Assembly (NCBI GenBank): GCA_029204225.1
Contig: CM055097.1
Span: forward strand, 38,307,106 to 38,371,105
Length of the DNA stretch: 64,000 bases
Origin: Diphasiastrum complanatum
Lineage: Eukaryota > Streptophyta > Lycopodiopsida > Lycopodiales > Lycopodiaceae
Direction of reading: 5' to 3'
Every line of letters starts with the position of its first letter. The stretch's first letter is position 1. The notes under the pieces are model-generated. The model ran no database searches. It saw only the letters and a list, made by a program, of their open reading frames with translations, and was not told the DNA's origin. Of this stretch, positions 11,629-23,503 are shown piece after piece. The position numbers and the translations under genes were made by a program.

Positions 11629-12200
11629 GATTCTAACAGTCAAGCACTTAAGATCCGAATGCAATTCATTGATGACTACTCTCATTTTACAAGTGTAATG
11701 TTCATTAAGAACAAGTCAGAAGCATTCAACTGCTTCAAAGAATTCAAGCAATATGTTGAGAATCAGACTGGTCAGAAAATTAAGGCCCTACAGCCTGATT
11801 TAGGGAGAGAGTACCTATCACGTGAGATGAAGCACTATATGTCGTCATGTGGAGTGCACCATCAGTTTACTACAAGCTACACTCCTCAACAAAACTGAGG
11901 AGTTGAGTGGAAGAATCGCACACTGTTGGAAGCTGCATGATCCATGACAGCCAACGCCCAATTACCTCAAACATTCTAGGCAAAAGCAATCTCTACGGCC
12001 TGCTATCTGTAGAACTACTCCAGCACTAAAGAAGTTGATTCCAAGATACCGTTTGAAGCCTACTCCAAATCCACGATTGTTCAGCCAGAAGATGCTACGA
12101 TCCTAGTCATTCACCAAGGAGAATCATCCAGTCAAGCACCTGCAGCTCGAAGGTCTGCAAGACACCGACAACAACCTGATCGTTTTGTCCCTCAGACGTA
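11629..12200 (+). pseudogene. Ty1/copia integrase core fragment
   Basis: The frame reads MQFIDDYSHFTSVMFIKNKS, then EAFNCFKEFKQYVENQTGQK, YLSREMKHYMSSCGVHHQFT and TSYTPQQN: the copia rve domain, with the first aspartate in FIDDYS. The second catalytic aspartate region reads LQPDLGREYLS where SDNGGEY is usual. A TGA follows TPQQN (Gly expected), then the frame continues to WKNRTLLEAA and a second stop. Near 12100-12200 the SSQAPAARRSARHRQQPD linker normally found before reverse transcriptase appears, so much of the integrase C-terminus is deleted. The 5' edge abuts CACTA sequence. Confidence 0.8.
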
Positions 12201-15200
12201 AGGATCTAATCATCTCATATCCAAAAATTCTTCCTGGTTTAGACATAAAACCATTCAAGTTTTGGTTTCAACTTTTGCACGTTGCTATAACAAGAGAAGT
12301 TCATTCACTTTGTATGAAAATCTAACGCGTTACTACATGCATTTTGTCTCATACATGCGAGAGTGGTCCGTGAGCAGCTAACAAAAGTAGCAATGCTGGA
12401 CGAGGGAGCCATAACACCGCAGTTTCCAGAGGGATAAATTTCTGAAGTAAAAAGAGGCTGGCAAACCACATGGGTTCCACTTTCTGGTGGCCTTGATCTT
12501 CTGCAGTATGTACAGAAAAGCACGATATAGATTAACCCAGTACTGTGCTATGCTTGAGTATAGTCTCGAAAATATTCGGTACACCTAGTGTTTAGTAATG
12601 TTCGAAAACTTCCTACTGTAAAGCTTTGGACGCTGTCCACTACTTCTGATAAAGAGCGTATCGCCTCATAATCCTAGGACAGTCAACAATAAAATATACG
12701 TCTGGACTCTGGAACTCCTTCGAGAAATGTCATAAAGGGACAATTCAGAATCTGGCAATGCATGCATCATAGTCAGCTGATAAAAAAAGGAGAACTGGAC
12801 AAGATTGCACTAGTGACGTGTGAGACGATGTGAAAAAAAGTGCTTTATGTGTGCATGAATGTTGTCTCTCATTTCCCGGATCCCCAAGCCAGCTCGCGAT
12901 GCTTGATGTATTTAGGTGTCAGAGGAAAATTCACAGCCTCACAGGTCACGGGTGAGACACTGAGATGAGAGAGTAGTAGGCTTTACTCCGTAGTTTGCAG
13001 TCACTTGTTTGATTCACAAGTCTCCCATCCCTTTCCTTCTATGTGCCAGAGCGTAGATTATATGGATGGATGAAGAGAGAGAGAGAGATAGAGAGCCCAG
13101 CAGCGGCGGCGTGGGTACCGACGTGGGACAGGGGCTTCGTGTATTACGCCAGCCCGTGAAGCGAGTGCGAAGAAGATGATAAAAGTACCGCAGAGATAGT
13201 GGCCTGCCGTTTTAGTAGCTGCAAAGCCTCAAAAGGTTGCTCTCAAGAGCTCCTCCTGGTCTGCCTTTTTAGTAGCTGCAGTCTGCAAAGGGGTCAATGG
13301 GTCATTTAGACAAACCCTAATCCCAAGGTGCCACATGATGGAGATTACTACTTGGTAATAGGTCTAGTAACCTGTACTTTTATATAGGGATTCAGGAACC
13401 TTGGATGAATTTAGTTAGGTCTTGGGAGCACCCAAAAAAAATTATTACAAAGGGTTAATGTTATAAACAATTATATACATAATCAAGATAAAAAAACAAC
13501 AATTAATACTCGGCACTACCATGTATCCATGAAATTAGATAAGAATGTAGGCAAACAAGACGTTCGTACTTGATGAAGAGGTAAGATGAAGCCCTTAACC
13601 TAGGACACAAAGCTGCAAACTTAATGGTTAAGCTTCATCAATGGAGGATGGACCTTTAGAATAAAAGCTGAAAATTCCACTGAATTATTTTGACGAGCTT
13701 ATTTGAAGTCTAAACCCTAGAAAAAAAGTTGCCAATTCAATTTCCAAACCTCATGCTTGCAATGTTTAAGCCTCGTTCATGGGGAAAGCACCTTACAAGA
13801 TAGATATCATGTTTGTGCCTTTTTGTAGATAGATAGATAACAAAATGCCTTGCGTACTATTTTTTATTTGGATATGGATATTCAATACAAAATGCAAGAC
13901 TAGACATGTTACAACCATTCCTAAAAGTGTATTCATCGAAGCAAATCATTTCACCACCGTATGTGGGAGTGCTATCACTAACATCCTTAGTTATATTTCT
14001 TTGAGTACTGTTAGCCGATATTTCCGCACGGAAAATCGGGCTAATATTGAAGTTTAAGTTTGCAATAATTGAAAAAACCGGCATGTAAAACCCGGTTATT
14101 AGAGAAAAATCGGCACAAATTTGCCTTAGACTTGGGTCCCAGCCCGCCCTAAAGTGGCTAGACACAGTTTAAAAGTAAGAAATTGACTTTCGAAAAAACC
14201 GTCAAAAATATTTTGTGGTCAAGTTTTGTAAGACCGAGCCAAAAGTGCCGGTCCACCTAGAATTGGGTCCCAGCCCATCCTAAATGAGGCTAGAGCAAAT
14301 TTTACGACCTTAGAAATGGCCGATAAATGATTTACGGCTTTTCAAAAAATGGCCAGTTGTAAAAAAAATAGCCGGTATGACCGTGCTAAAATCTCACCAT
14401 GTACTGAGTCCAATTTTACTAATATATGATCACTCAGTGTATTTTTCAGGAAAACCGTGTTGTCGTGGGAGTCCTAGTCATGAATGCCAAAAAAGTCAAC
14501 CCCAGTCAAAGAGCCATCAAAGAAAAATATTTATCGGGCAAAACCCAAGCTGTGAATTGTGGGCAATACTTAAAATTGGCAGAAACCCTAACGAGCAAAA
14601 TTGGGCAAATTACGGGAAATGGGCAAAGTACGCAAATCAGTCGGTAATTCCGAGAAACCAAAAACCAAAAAACGGGCTGTGCATACTACAAGGAAAATCA
14701 AATGAAAAGCCAAGGAAAATGGAGGACCGAGGGAAATAGAGGACACCTAACAAGAGAGAGAAAGGTTGGCAAGATCTTCAACAACCTTTTGGATCATAAA
14801 TGCAAGAAGGCCTTAGAGGCTAGCAAAGTTTGGTAGATACCTCCTTTAGCTGTTTACAAAAGAAGCATCTTGGCTAGTTTTGGAAAGGGGCCTTAAATGG
14901 CACCAACCCCTAATCCTTAAGGAGGCCACTTGATGTACTTGCCAATGGGGATTGGACAACTGGAAAGAAGGCTGGAAGGGCACGAAAATTGGCAAAGCCT
15001 CATTTTGAAGGGGCACACTTGGGATTTACTATAAAAGGAGGCCACTCTTTGTGTTAAGAGATAGTTAGTATAGTTGGCTAATGATTTGATAGTTTGAGGT
15101 GATAGTTGGATAATGAGATGATGTTGGTAGTTGCTAAGTTGAGAGTGGAGAGTTTGATGAGTTTGATGTGATAGTTTAGATGTGATGTTGGTTGAGAGTC

Positions 15201-15369
15201 TTTTTGAGGAGAACTTGCTTACTTGAGGATGCTTGGAAGTTAGTTCAATTTTGATGTTAGTGATTGTGGATCTTGTTGCTCCATAATAGAGTCCGCTATG
15301 GGAGTTGGTGGTTATTGCTTGAATCTCATCTCTAGTAGGAGTGCATCATGGAGTGTTTGATTTTGAATT
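12201..15369. other. About 3.2 kb without recognised genes
   Basis: Reading frames here are short and unsupported. Visible structure: two degenerate copies about 140 bases apart of GGGTCCCAGCCC-YCCTAAA-GGCTAGA (14125 and 14264); a small duplication of TTTTAGTAGCTGCA (13210 and 13267); short GA tracts near 13077; and a TATA-like ACTATAAAAGG at 15029 followed by TTGATAGTTTGAGG-type repeats (15060-15180), which could be an LTR remnant next to the copia element at 15.4 kb. Confidence 0.4.
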
Positions 15370-16215
15370 GAGAAAAAAAGTGAGTACTTGGTGTGCAAAC
15401 ATGTATCACAGGCGGTCGAACTGGTTGCATTCGAGATGTTGACCCCTGTTATCGCTTCAGGATGGCTTGCTTGTTAAAGTGTCATTGAGTTCATGTGGCA
15501 TAGTCTCCTGTGCCACAAAGTGTCTGGCAAATCATCATGAGTCTGATGCACCTATTTTGTGTGTAAGCGTACCTTCAGGTGATATAGATTATCTTTTCTT
15601 CTATCTTGAGTGATCAAGATACTGGTACTGGCATCAATCACGTTGCATGCTTCATCAGAAAATGTCACACGCATCCCTACATCTACTATTCTTGCTATAG
15701 AAAGCAAGTCTTGCTACAGTGTAGGCACAAACAGAACATCTTCAAGTCGTCTGTCTCTGCCATTGGTGTTGAGCCACAGTGAACCAATACTGTTCACTTG
15801 ATATTTGGATCCATCTCGAAGAACTATGAATCTTGATGGATTAGCACTTCTGAAATCTGACATTATTCATCTTGATGTCATGAAGTGCGAGGTGGCTCCT
15901 GAATCTAGGATCACCTCACGTGTGTCAGATGTTGATGCTGCACACGCGTCTTCACAAATGTAGGCGGTCAAACAGTCTCTGTTCGATTTCTCTTCACCCA
16001 TTTTCGAGCTCTCAGGATCCTCAACATAGGATGAACTATTGTTGTTCTCCTGTCTGTTCTGCGCTGATTTGTACCTCAGGTTCAGGCGGCAATCGATGGC
16101 TGCATGACCCTCCTTGTGGCATAGATACACTCAATCTTTGGATTGAGCCAACATGTATCAACTATATGCCCATCTCTTCTACATCTCACACAAGTATTCT
16201 TTTCTCCACCTTGCT
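15370..16215 (-). pseudogene. Copia zinc knuckles, aspartic protease and pre-integrase
   Basis: Reading down the minus strand: CVRCRRDGHIVDTC (CX2CX4HX4C, about 16200-16160), then a frameshifted second knuckle YLCHKEGHAAIDC (16127 down), where the residue expected to be the first cysteine is not cysteine. The protease active-site motif ILDSGATSHFMTSR follows near 15915-15870. A further shifted frame gives LRDGSKYQVNSIGS, RRLEDVLFVPTL, stop, QDLLSI (about 15830-15690) and then DDLPDTLWHRRLCHMNSMTL (about 15530-15470), the GAG-pre-integrase signature. CDTCLHTKYS at about 15400 is the start of the integrase zinc finger. Frameshifts and stops rule out function. Confidence 0.85.
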
Positions 16216-16960
16216 ACTTCGACCTCCCTTTGCTCTTCCAGTTGCCTTTACTAGTTCCCTCTGCTTGTTGATCAGGATCCTGCCTTTGATTCAACTCCCT
16301 CTTAGGCTTAAATTGTTTCTTGGATTTTTCTTTGTTGCTGTAGAGGGCCTGGTCAGAATTATCCTTGTGATCAAGGTGTTCTCTCATCTCGACTTCCTCT
16401 CGAATCTCAACAATTGCCTTTTTGAGGGCCATTGTAGGATCTTTCGCGAGCAGGGTTCTCGTCACCTAGAAAGATCTGGGTAAGGCTCTCAACATGTATG
16501 TGAGCTGCTTCTCAGTTGACACTACATTCTCTGCTCTAGAGTTACGTAGTAATAGAAATAGACCCTTCATCTTCCTTACAAAAGAAGTGAGGTCTTTTCC
16601 ATCCCACTGTAGATTTGTCAGCTGATCTTCTAGCATCATGATTTGACTTCTTGATTTCGTTTAAAATCTCGTGAGAAGTGCATCCCACATCTCCTTAGCT
16701 TTGGAGAGTGTGGCCAGGTCAAGTGTTAGACTATCTTCGATGGATGAAGATAGCAAGGCTATTACCTTGTCATTTTTCTCTCTCCACTCGCGTAGCTCCT
16801 TGCCTGATGTCGTAGGCATCTCCTCTGTGTCATACACCCAGGAGAATAGTCCTTCACCCTTAAGTATCAGTGATGTCTTAACTTTTCAGGCTAGAAAGTT
16901 AGATCTTGAAGAATCAAGAACTGTACAGATCTTGTTCTGTATGCTGCTGATTGAGGCCAT
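16214..16960 (-). pseudogene. Copia gag (UBN2-like), with in-frame stops
   Basis: The ATG at 16960 starts MASISSIQNKICTVLDSSRS. The frame runs to 16214 and is broken by stops after FLA, LLTRF and ALPRSF. Recognisable gag features include GKELREWREKNDKVIALLSS, WDALLTRF, IMMLEDQLTNLQWDG and FVRKMKGLFLLLRNS, matching the copia gag helix pattern. A basic lysine-rich tail precedes the zinc knuckles. The start lies 101 bases downstream of the PBS, as expected for a copia leader. Confidence 0.75.
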
Positions 16961-17061
16961 TGCTTCTGAGTGTGTTCACTTGTTGATGGTTGTTTGTCTG
17001 AATGCTCGGCCTCCTGGATCTGATAGCTCTTTGGCTATGTTAGACTATGACAAGATAGGTA

Positions 17062-17074
17062 GGTTCTGATACCA
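17062..17074 (-). promoter_or_regulatory. Primer-binding site (initiator tRNA-Met type)
   Basis: Minus strand TGGTATCAGAACC, one base downstream of the LTR end ACATCA. It is close to the plant copia consensus TGGTATCAGAGCC, complementary to the 3' end of initiator tRNA-Met, which primes minus-strand DNA synthesis. Confidence 0.8.
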
Positions 17075-17075
17075 C

Positions 17076-17735
17076 TGATGTACTCGTTAGAATTTGGAAC
17101 GCAAAACCAACGAAGCAAAACAATTCAGATGGAGTTCAGAACTACTCGATGGTCACTGCCAGCTGAATCGTTCCTATAGTCCTAATGAATGTAGTCAGGC
17201 ACTACTGACCTACATTTAGAAATTAATGTAGCATTCAACAAGAATTCAACCAATGTGCGGAATTAAATGAACAAGAGTGAATCAAACATACGAATAACAA
17301 CAGACTAATCTGCATTCAAGATCAGACATTAAAATGAGTAACATGTGCCCAACAGTTACAAAATCATCTATTGATTTTTTGATTCTTCAAGCAGTGCATG
17401 CAGATCCACGCAGTGCGTTGGCGTGAGAGAAATACAATTCTCCCACGAGTAATGTCTCGCTTACTAGCGTCCTTGTGGATCTCTATGGATCCTACTTGCA
17501 GAAACTTGTCTCGCACGCAGGTGGACTTCTGTTCTAGAACCTTTTTGTCTTCTACTTACTAGCATCAAACTACATCATCTATGTGTGTGTGTAAAGTATT
17601 ATCCAAAAAGTATATAGTCGTTCTGTGTAACTTCTAGATTAGAGCAACTAAACATCTACAACTAATCAGGAATTACAGGAGTGGCAGATTAGCCACGACC
17701 TAGAGTGTATCTGCTGACTTCACGCTATCACATCA
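17076..17735 (-). repeat. Copia 5' LTR (660 bp)
   Basis: Bounded by a perfect 6-bp inverted repeat: on the minus strand it starts TGATGTGATAGCG (17735 down) and ends GAGTACATCA (17076). The PBS follows after one base. No second copy of this LTR was found in the window, consistent with the 3' part of the element being lost. Confidence 0.8.
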
Positions 17736-17845
17736 GATATCTGTACTTCTAGATACTTGCATAATCTTGTTGGTCCTTTTTGGAGTGTGAGGGCAAAAAG
17801 GGGGTGTCGCGACATTTTTCGTGCCTTTTGAACAAATCATGCTTT

Positions 17846-17985
17846 TCATGCTAGGAGCAAGCACATTGAGATTGCTCATCACTTTGTGAGAGATCAAGTC
17901 ATTGAGGTGGAGCTTCAACATGTCTCCTCATTGGAGTGTGTGGCTGATATCTTCACCAAACCATTGAGGACCTGTATTATAAGCA
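17846..17985 (+). pseudogene. Copia RNase H C-terminal tail
   Basis: Encodes ARSKHIEIAHHFVRDQVIEV then LECVADIFTKPLR, the conserved end of copia RNase H. The upstream pol is missing: the sequence just before it (17740-17845) is unrelated. A polypurine tract GAAGAGGGAG (18028-18037) and an LTR follow, so this is the 3' end of a plus-strand element. Confidence 0.85.
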
Positions 17986-18037
17986 TAGATCTAATCTTGG
18001 AATGTGTTAAAACTAGCATCCAATGTTGAAGAGGGAG

Positions 18038-18667
<630 letters not shown>

Positions 18668-18670
<3 letters not shown>

Positions 18671-18838
18671 CGAACAACACTGTGTTTTATTCGAAAACAG
18701 CACATATAGCTATCAAGTATCATGTTATTCGAGAGTTAGTCGAAAAGAAGATACTGAAGACAGTCTTCATACCTACAGAGGAAATGACAACTGATATCCT
18801 TTCAAAGCCACTTAGTAAAGTTTTGTTCGAGAAGTAGC
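18668..18838 (+). pseudogene. Copia RNase H C-terminal tail, second element
   Basis: Encodes NTVFYSKTAHIAIKYHVIRE, LVEKKILKTVFIPTEEM and TTDILSKPLSKVLFEK, then a stop: the end of copia RNase H, closely related in layout to 25251-25508. A polypurine tract TTGAGAGGGAGC (18871-18882) follows. Everything upstream in this element is missing and replaced by the preceding LTR, so the join near 18670 is a deletion or insertion junction. Confidence 0.85.
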
Positions 18839-18882
18839 AAAGAAGATTGGAGTTAATCCAACTGCCCACTTTGAGAGGGAGC

Positions 18883-19494
18883 TAACAATAAACTCAAACT
18901 CAAACTTTATTCAACCTCAAACTCAAAAATTAAACGAACTTTGAAAACGAAACGTTATTTTATATCAACCATCTTAATAGTTAGATCGCCTATTACAGAA
19001 GGAAGAAGGCCAAAAGACCTATCCTGTGACAATATAAAGACATGTACAGTTGCTCATTGTATGTACAAGCGATGTATACAAAAGAATCAGAATCAGAATT
19101 CTAAAAATTTGATTGATCAAAGTTTGCAACGTGTGATTTTTTTTCAGTTGTTCTGATTATCTAAAATCGTCTATCACACTCACACATATATCTCTTAAAT
19201 TCATAGCTTATTCAATCAAAGTAGAAACTGCTCTATTAGTACATAGATCAGAATCAAACACGATTGAAAACACTAATATTAGTTTGATTTATTCAAACTT
19301 TCATCACGTTCTTCAAAGGAGAATTCCTAGTATTTTTCCTACAAAACCAGAAGTTCAGATCCAAGAGATCTAAATAGTCAGATTATTTTGACAAGAAGAG
19401 CAACATGCAGACTGGATCGAATTTTGGTCCAAGACTGAATTCAAACTCTTCATCATTCCAACCAGTGCAAAAATTATTCTGTAGATACTGTAAG
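18883..19494 (+). other. LTR start of the second copia element and possible gag scrap
   Basis: After the polypurine tract the sequence starts TAACAATAAACTCAAAC and is AT-rich. From about 19405 a short frame reads MQTGSNFGPRLNSNSSSFQP then LFCRYCK, which looks like the start of a gag zinc knuckle. It is interrupted exactly where the next LTR (19495) begins. The assignment to gag is tentative. Confidence 0.4.
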
Positions 19495-20090
19495 TGTTGG
19501 ATTAGTCTTCTTCTTACTAATCGACTAATCGGTTTTAATCTTCATCCATTGTTTATCCAGTTCTGCGGATTTTTTCGTGTTCTTTTACAGTCTGCAGATT
19601 TACAAGTGTTTTTACACAATCTACAGAAATACACGGAGTTTGACTATAGTGTTGCATTTCATTTTCTCTCACTTCGGCTTTTTTGCCTGTCAAGGATCTC
19701 GTGTAAAATCACAGTGTCACATTTTTTGCATTTTAGCGACACTATCACTAGTCAGGATTTGCAAGCAAATATGCAGAGTCGCATTTTTCACTTTTTTTCA
19801 AAGTGTCTCAAATGTTAAGGAAATGACTCTGGCAAAGTGTGGGGCTACCCTAAATGGAATTTAAGGACATTGTTGGGTTTTTTGCAAAAAGTCAACACTT
19901 TCATTTGTTTGCGGCACTGCCGTCTGTGGCTGTTTTAGTTCATTTATGCAGAAGTGACAGTTTGGTTCATTTATGCAGACAGACTGTCTATGGCCAATTT
20001 CCACCGCTTATCAACAATCAATGACAAGGAACTGGATGGATGCCAATGGACACCAGCCAACTGGCAATCACAATTGACGACCTAACTTCT

Positions 20091-20098
20091 TAGTATAA
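20091..20098 (+). promoter_or_regulatory. TATA box of the copia LTR
   Basis: AGTATAAATAG within the LTR, about 60 bases upstream of the long CT tract. It is a good match to a plant TATA box, so transcription would start near 20120 and the CT tract would be at the start of the RNA. Confidence 0.5.
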
Positions 20099-20151
20099 AT
20101 AGTTGTTCATATTCATACATTTTTTATTATTAGAAGAAGCATTTGAATATT

Positions 20152-20295
<144 letters not shown>

Positions 20296-20723
20296 TGCTT
20301 ATTAGTATTGTGCTTAATTCAGACTTAGCCGTTCAAAGATAGCATAGAGTACGCGGATTCGATCTGCAACTTACAATACTCATTTACTTTTGTTTCGATT
20401 TTCATACTGAATCAATACTATCTTTTACAACGTTCAACTTTGTCTCAGAATGTATGCGTTTTTGTAGTTCTTCGCGACAAATTATTTATCTAATAATTCA
20501 ATATTGTTTGGCTACGTAATCATTGTAGTACTAATGATTTCAAAGTTAGTTACTATAAGATCAAACGTGAATTCTATCACTATTGTTTTGTTTGAAATTG
20601 ATAGGCGTAGTCATGCATAGAGAAAGAGGAAGATAGTTTATTCCGCCATGCACAAAAAGTTTTCTTTCAAGACATTCGTTTCTTTTCGAGTTTGACCTAT
20701 CTTCTGCACACCTCTTTCTGACA

Positions 20724-20736
20724 TGGTATCAAAGCC
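20724..20736 (+). promoter_or_regulatory. Primer-binding site (initiator tRNA-Met type)
   Basis: TGGTATCAAAGCC, one mismatch from TGGTATCAGAGCC, abutting the CA end of the LTR at 20723. Confidence 0.75.
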
Positions 20737-20887
20737 AAATCTATAATACTTGATATTATTCGCGATATCAAATTGATAATCATACTCTTCAGTTCTTTTC
20801 AACCTTTCAGTATCAGAGAATTGATTTCCTATTGTTGGCATTACTGCATCTTAGCATCATCGATACAATCGACAGACTAAGTTCTAG

Positions 20888-20995
20888 ATGGATTCTCAAA
20901 GTAAAGCTGGTCTTATCGCAGACATGCTGAATGGATATGAAGAAACAAAACGTTTCTATTTACAAAGCTTTGGTAGCTTTCAGCCCTCTGCTTGA
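20888..20995 (+). pseudogene. Possible N-terminus of copia gag, truncated
   Basis: An ATG 150 bases after the PBS opens MDSQSKAGLIADMLNGYEE and stops after 35 codons (TGA at 20993). Position and hydrophilic start suit a gag beginning. From about 20950 the sequence changes to material resembling 25515-25700 (CAAAGCTTTG-TAGCTTT, AAATGTTCG repeats), so gag is truncated by a rearrangement. Confidence 0.35.
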
Positions 20996-21182
20996 CGAAA
21001 ATGTTCGCGAACACAAAAGTCAAATGACACGAAGTGAAAATGTTCTCGAACATCCTGATGACAAGACATGAACGTGAAAGATTTGCAAAAGAGAATCTTT
21101 TGTGGTACAACAGGACAAGTCAGACGACGCTCTCGGGATCTAGAGATTTGGGCATCTTGTATGGAGGTTCTTTACCTAACCT

Positions 21183-21461
21183 TTGTGCTTTTTAGATTCA
21201 GATTTTGTAGGTGATGATCAAATGGATAGGAAGTCAACAAGTGCCTTTGCAATCCATTTTGGAGATGGAGCTATGTCATGGCTATCAAAGAAGCTACCTA
21301 CTATCTCTCTATCTTCCACTGAGGCCAAGTACAAGGCATTGACAACATGCACCAAGGAGATGCTTTGGATAAAGAGGATGCTATTGGATCTTCACTTGTT
21401 GGATTCTAAGAAGACTCCAATCATCTATTGTGACAACCTTTCAGCCCAAAGTGTATCGTAG
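21183..21461 (+). pseudogene. Copia RNase H block, inverted relative to its neighbour
   Basis: Encodes the core of copia RNase H: LDSDFVGDDQMDRKSTSAFA, then GDGAMSWLSKKLPTISLSST, EAKYKALTTCTKEMLWIKRM and IIYCDNLSAQS. The conserved SSTEAKY motif and the CDN aspartate are present. It is on the plus strand, while the adjacent reverse transcriptase, ending at ...AHWKLGKRVL (21465), is on the minus strand. In an intact element RNase H follows that RT on the same strand. Confidence 0.85.
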
Positions 21462-21464
21462 TAC

Positions 21465-22442
21465 TCTCTTTCCTAGCTTCCAATGAGCCTCACTAGGATC
21501 TTGCATGAATTGACTTAGTTTACAAACCACATAGCTTAGATCGGGTCTTGTGATGGTTAACCAAATAAGAGATCCTATTAGCTTTCTATAGAGAGTAATG
21601 TCCTTGAAGGATCTTTCATTTCCTCTTATAGATAGCTTTATTTTTTATTCCATAGGAGTAGAAACTACTTTGCAATTTTCCATATGAAATCTTTTTAGAA
21701 TAGAGTTAGAATACTTCTCTTGACAAATGAAAGTAGAATTAGAAGTCCTAACAATCTCTATTCCTAAGATATATTGAAGCTTACCAAGATCTTGTATCTC
21801 AAACTTACTTTTAAGTGCCATCTTGATGTCATCTATATCTTCATTGCTATCACCACTTAAGATTATGTCATCAACATAGATCGAAAGCAAGGTGATGTCA
21901 CCATTATTATTCAATCTATAGTAGAGAGAATGATCATACTCACTCATGATGAAGTTTTAAGAGATTAAGAAGGAGTTGAGCTTGGTGCTTGCCAACTTCT
22001 TGGTGCTTGCTTAAGCCCATACACGCTCTTGTGTAGGAAACACACATGATTAGGCTTATCATGTGAAACATAGCCCTCAGGTTGCTCCATGTAGATTTCA
22101 TCTTCAAGATCACCATTCAAGAAAGCATTAATAACATCCATTTGCCGCATGTCCCAACCATAAAGAGTTGCAAGAGAGATAAGCGTTTGAATTGTTACCA
22201 TCTTTGCCACAGGTGCAAAGGTCTCATGATCCATCTTCATTTGTCTTGATCTTGAAGATCCACTTACACCCAATTGCCTTCTTGCCTTTTGGAATTTCCA
22301 CCAACCTCCAAGTGTTGTTCTTGATGAGTGCTTGATGCTCATGATCCATGGCTTGGATCCATTCCTCCTTTTGAATTGCTTCACCTACACAAATTGGTTG
22401 ATCAAAAGAGGTAAGAAAAGCAAAGTTAGAGTTCTCCACCAC
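21465..22442 (-). pseudogene. Copia reverse transcriptase
   Basis: Reading from 22442: QKEEWIQAMDHEHQALIKNN, KGKKAIGCKWIFKIKTNEDG, a frameshift near 22230-22240, HETFAPVAKMVTIQTLISLA, the first catalytic block MRQMDVINAFLNGDLEDEIY, YGLKQAPRSWQ, another shift near 21960, then LLSIYVDDIILSGDSNEDID with the YVDD active site and LGKLQYILGIEIVR. The frame continues through TPMENK to RPDLSYVVCKLSQFMQDPSE and AHWKLGKRVL at 21465. All RT blocks are recognisable but at least two frameshifts break it. RNase H is missing on this strand. Confidence 0.9.
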
Positions 22443-22448
22443 TTGCTT

Positions 22449-23498
22449 TCATTTTTCATCATAGGTTAGCCTTGATCGCTTAGTCCTTTGCCTTTGAGTC
22501 CTCCTTGAAGGTTGTTTCGGAGTGGCATCTCCACCTTCATCCAAGACATCTTGGACATCATGATGATTAGTAGGCACACCAACATCATCATCTGTATGAT
22601 CATTCCCATCTCTATGTGCAAGCAAACTTGAAGTCATAACAAGAGTTTCACAAATGCTATGATCTTCTTCATCTATTGCTAGATTTCCTTGCCTCTCACC
22701 TTGTTCTCTTTTCTTCTTACGACATTCATTAGCAAAATGACCTTTTATCCCACAATAAAAGCAGAACTTTGAATTATCTTTCTTTCTAAAAGAAGTAGAA
22801 GAGGAAGAGGAAGAGTGATCATCATGATCTGAGTTACCACCTTTGGACCATTTCCCTTTGCCTTTACCTTTGCCTTTGGATTTGTCTTTTGTGAAGAAAG
22901 CCTCTTCACCTCCACCTTGCAAGGATGCACCATCAAGCTTTGATTGCAACCTATGTTCTTCAGCCAATAAGATTTCCTGCAAGTCAACCACACTTGGCAA
23001 GACTCTTTGAATGGCAAAACTTTGCACAAGGTTAGCATGTTCATCTAGCAAACCATTCAACATAACCTAGACTATATCACCATCTTTTATGCTTCCATCA
23101 ATGCATGCCAGATCATCACTTAAGGACTTAACCCTCAAGACAAATGCATGAGCACTTTCTCCCTCTCTTTGTCTACTATAAAATATTTGCCTCCTTAGGA
23201 TCAATACCCTAGATGTGGACTTTGATTCAAAGAGCTTCTTCAAGGCATTCCATGCCTCACTTGCACTTTGACACTTACCAACTTCCTTGAGAAGTTCGTT
23301 GGTAACATTCATTTTAATAATATGAAGAGCCCTTTTGGCCTTCTTATCAAACCTTTGTTTCTCTTGAACTGTGGGCGGTCTCTCTTCAGTTCCTGCAACT
23401 ATGTCCATGAGTACATTCAACTCAAGTAAGGACTCCATCCTCACTTTCCAAGTAGAGTAGTTTGATGAACTCAACCTATCATTAGTTTCTAATACCAT
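22449..23498 (-). pseudogene. Copia gag joined directly to the pre-RT linker (PR and IN deleted)
   Basis: Starts MVLETNDRLSSSNYSTWKVR (23498), a standard copia gag N-terminus with the SNYSTWK motif, and continues through KVGKCQSASEAWNALKKLF-type gag. One TAG at 23064-23066 follows DGDIV, then LNGLLDEHANLVQSF, VVDLQEILLAEEHRL, a GKGKGKGK tract and the zinc knuckle CFYCGIKGHFANEC. Less than 70 residues later the frame has TPKQPSRRTQRQRTKRSRLT, the linker just before RT. Protease and integrase (normally over 600 residues) are therefore absent, while the frame across the deletion stays open. TGGTATTAGAAAC overlapping the start codon may be a decayed PBS. Confidence 0.85.
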
Positions 23499-23503
23499 TG
23501 GAA

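Larger units (their letters stand above)
15370..17735 (-). mobile_element. 5' half of a Ty1/copia element (5' LTR, PBS, gag, PR, start of IN)
   Basis: On the minus strand the order is LTR (17735-17076), PBS (17074-17062), gag (16960-16214), two zinc knuckles, protease, GAG-pre-integrase and the first part of integrase, ending near 15370. The remaining pol and the 3' LTR are absent. The truncation point lies just past the integrase HHCC-type segment (CDTCLHTKYS). Each component is described separately. Confidence 0.85.

Noticed and set aside
15920-16483. 187-codon plus-strand frame
   Set aside because: Shadow of the minus-strand copia gag and protease, which carries the zinc knuckle and DSGATSH motifs.
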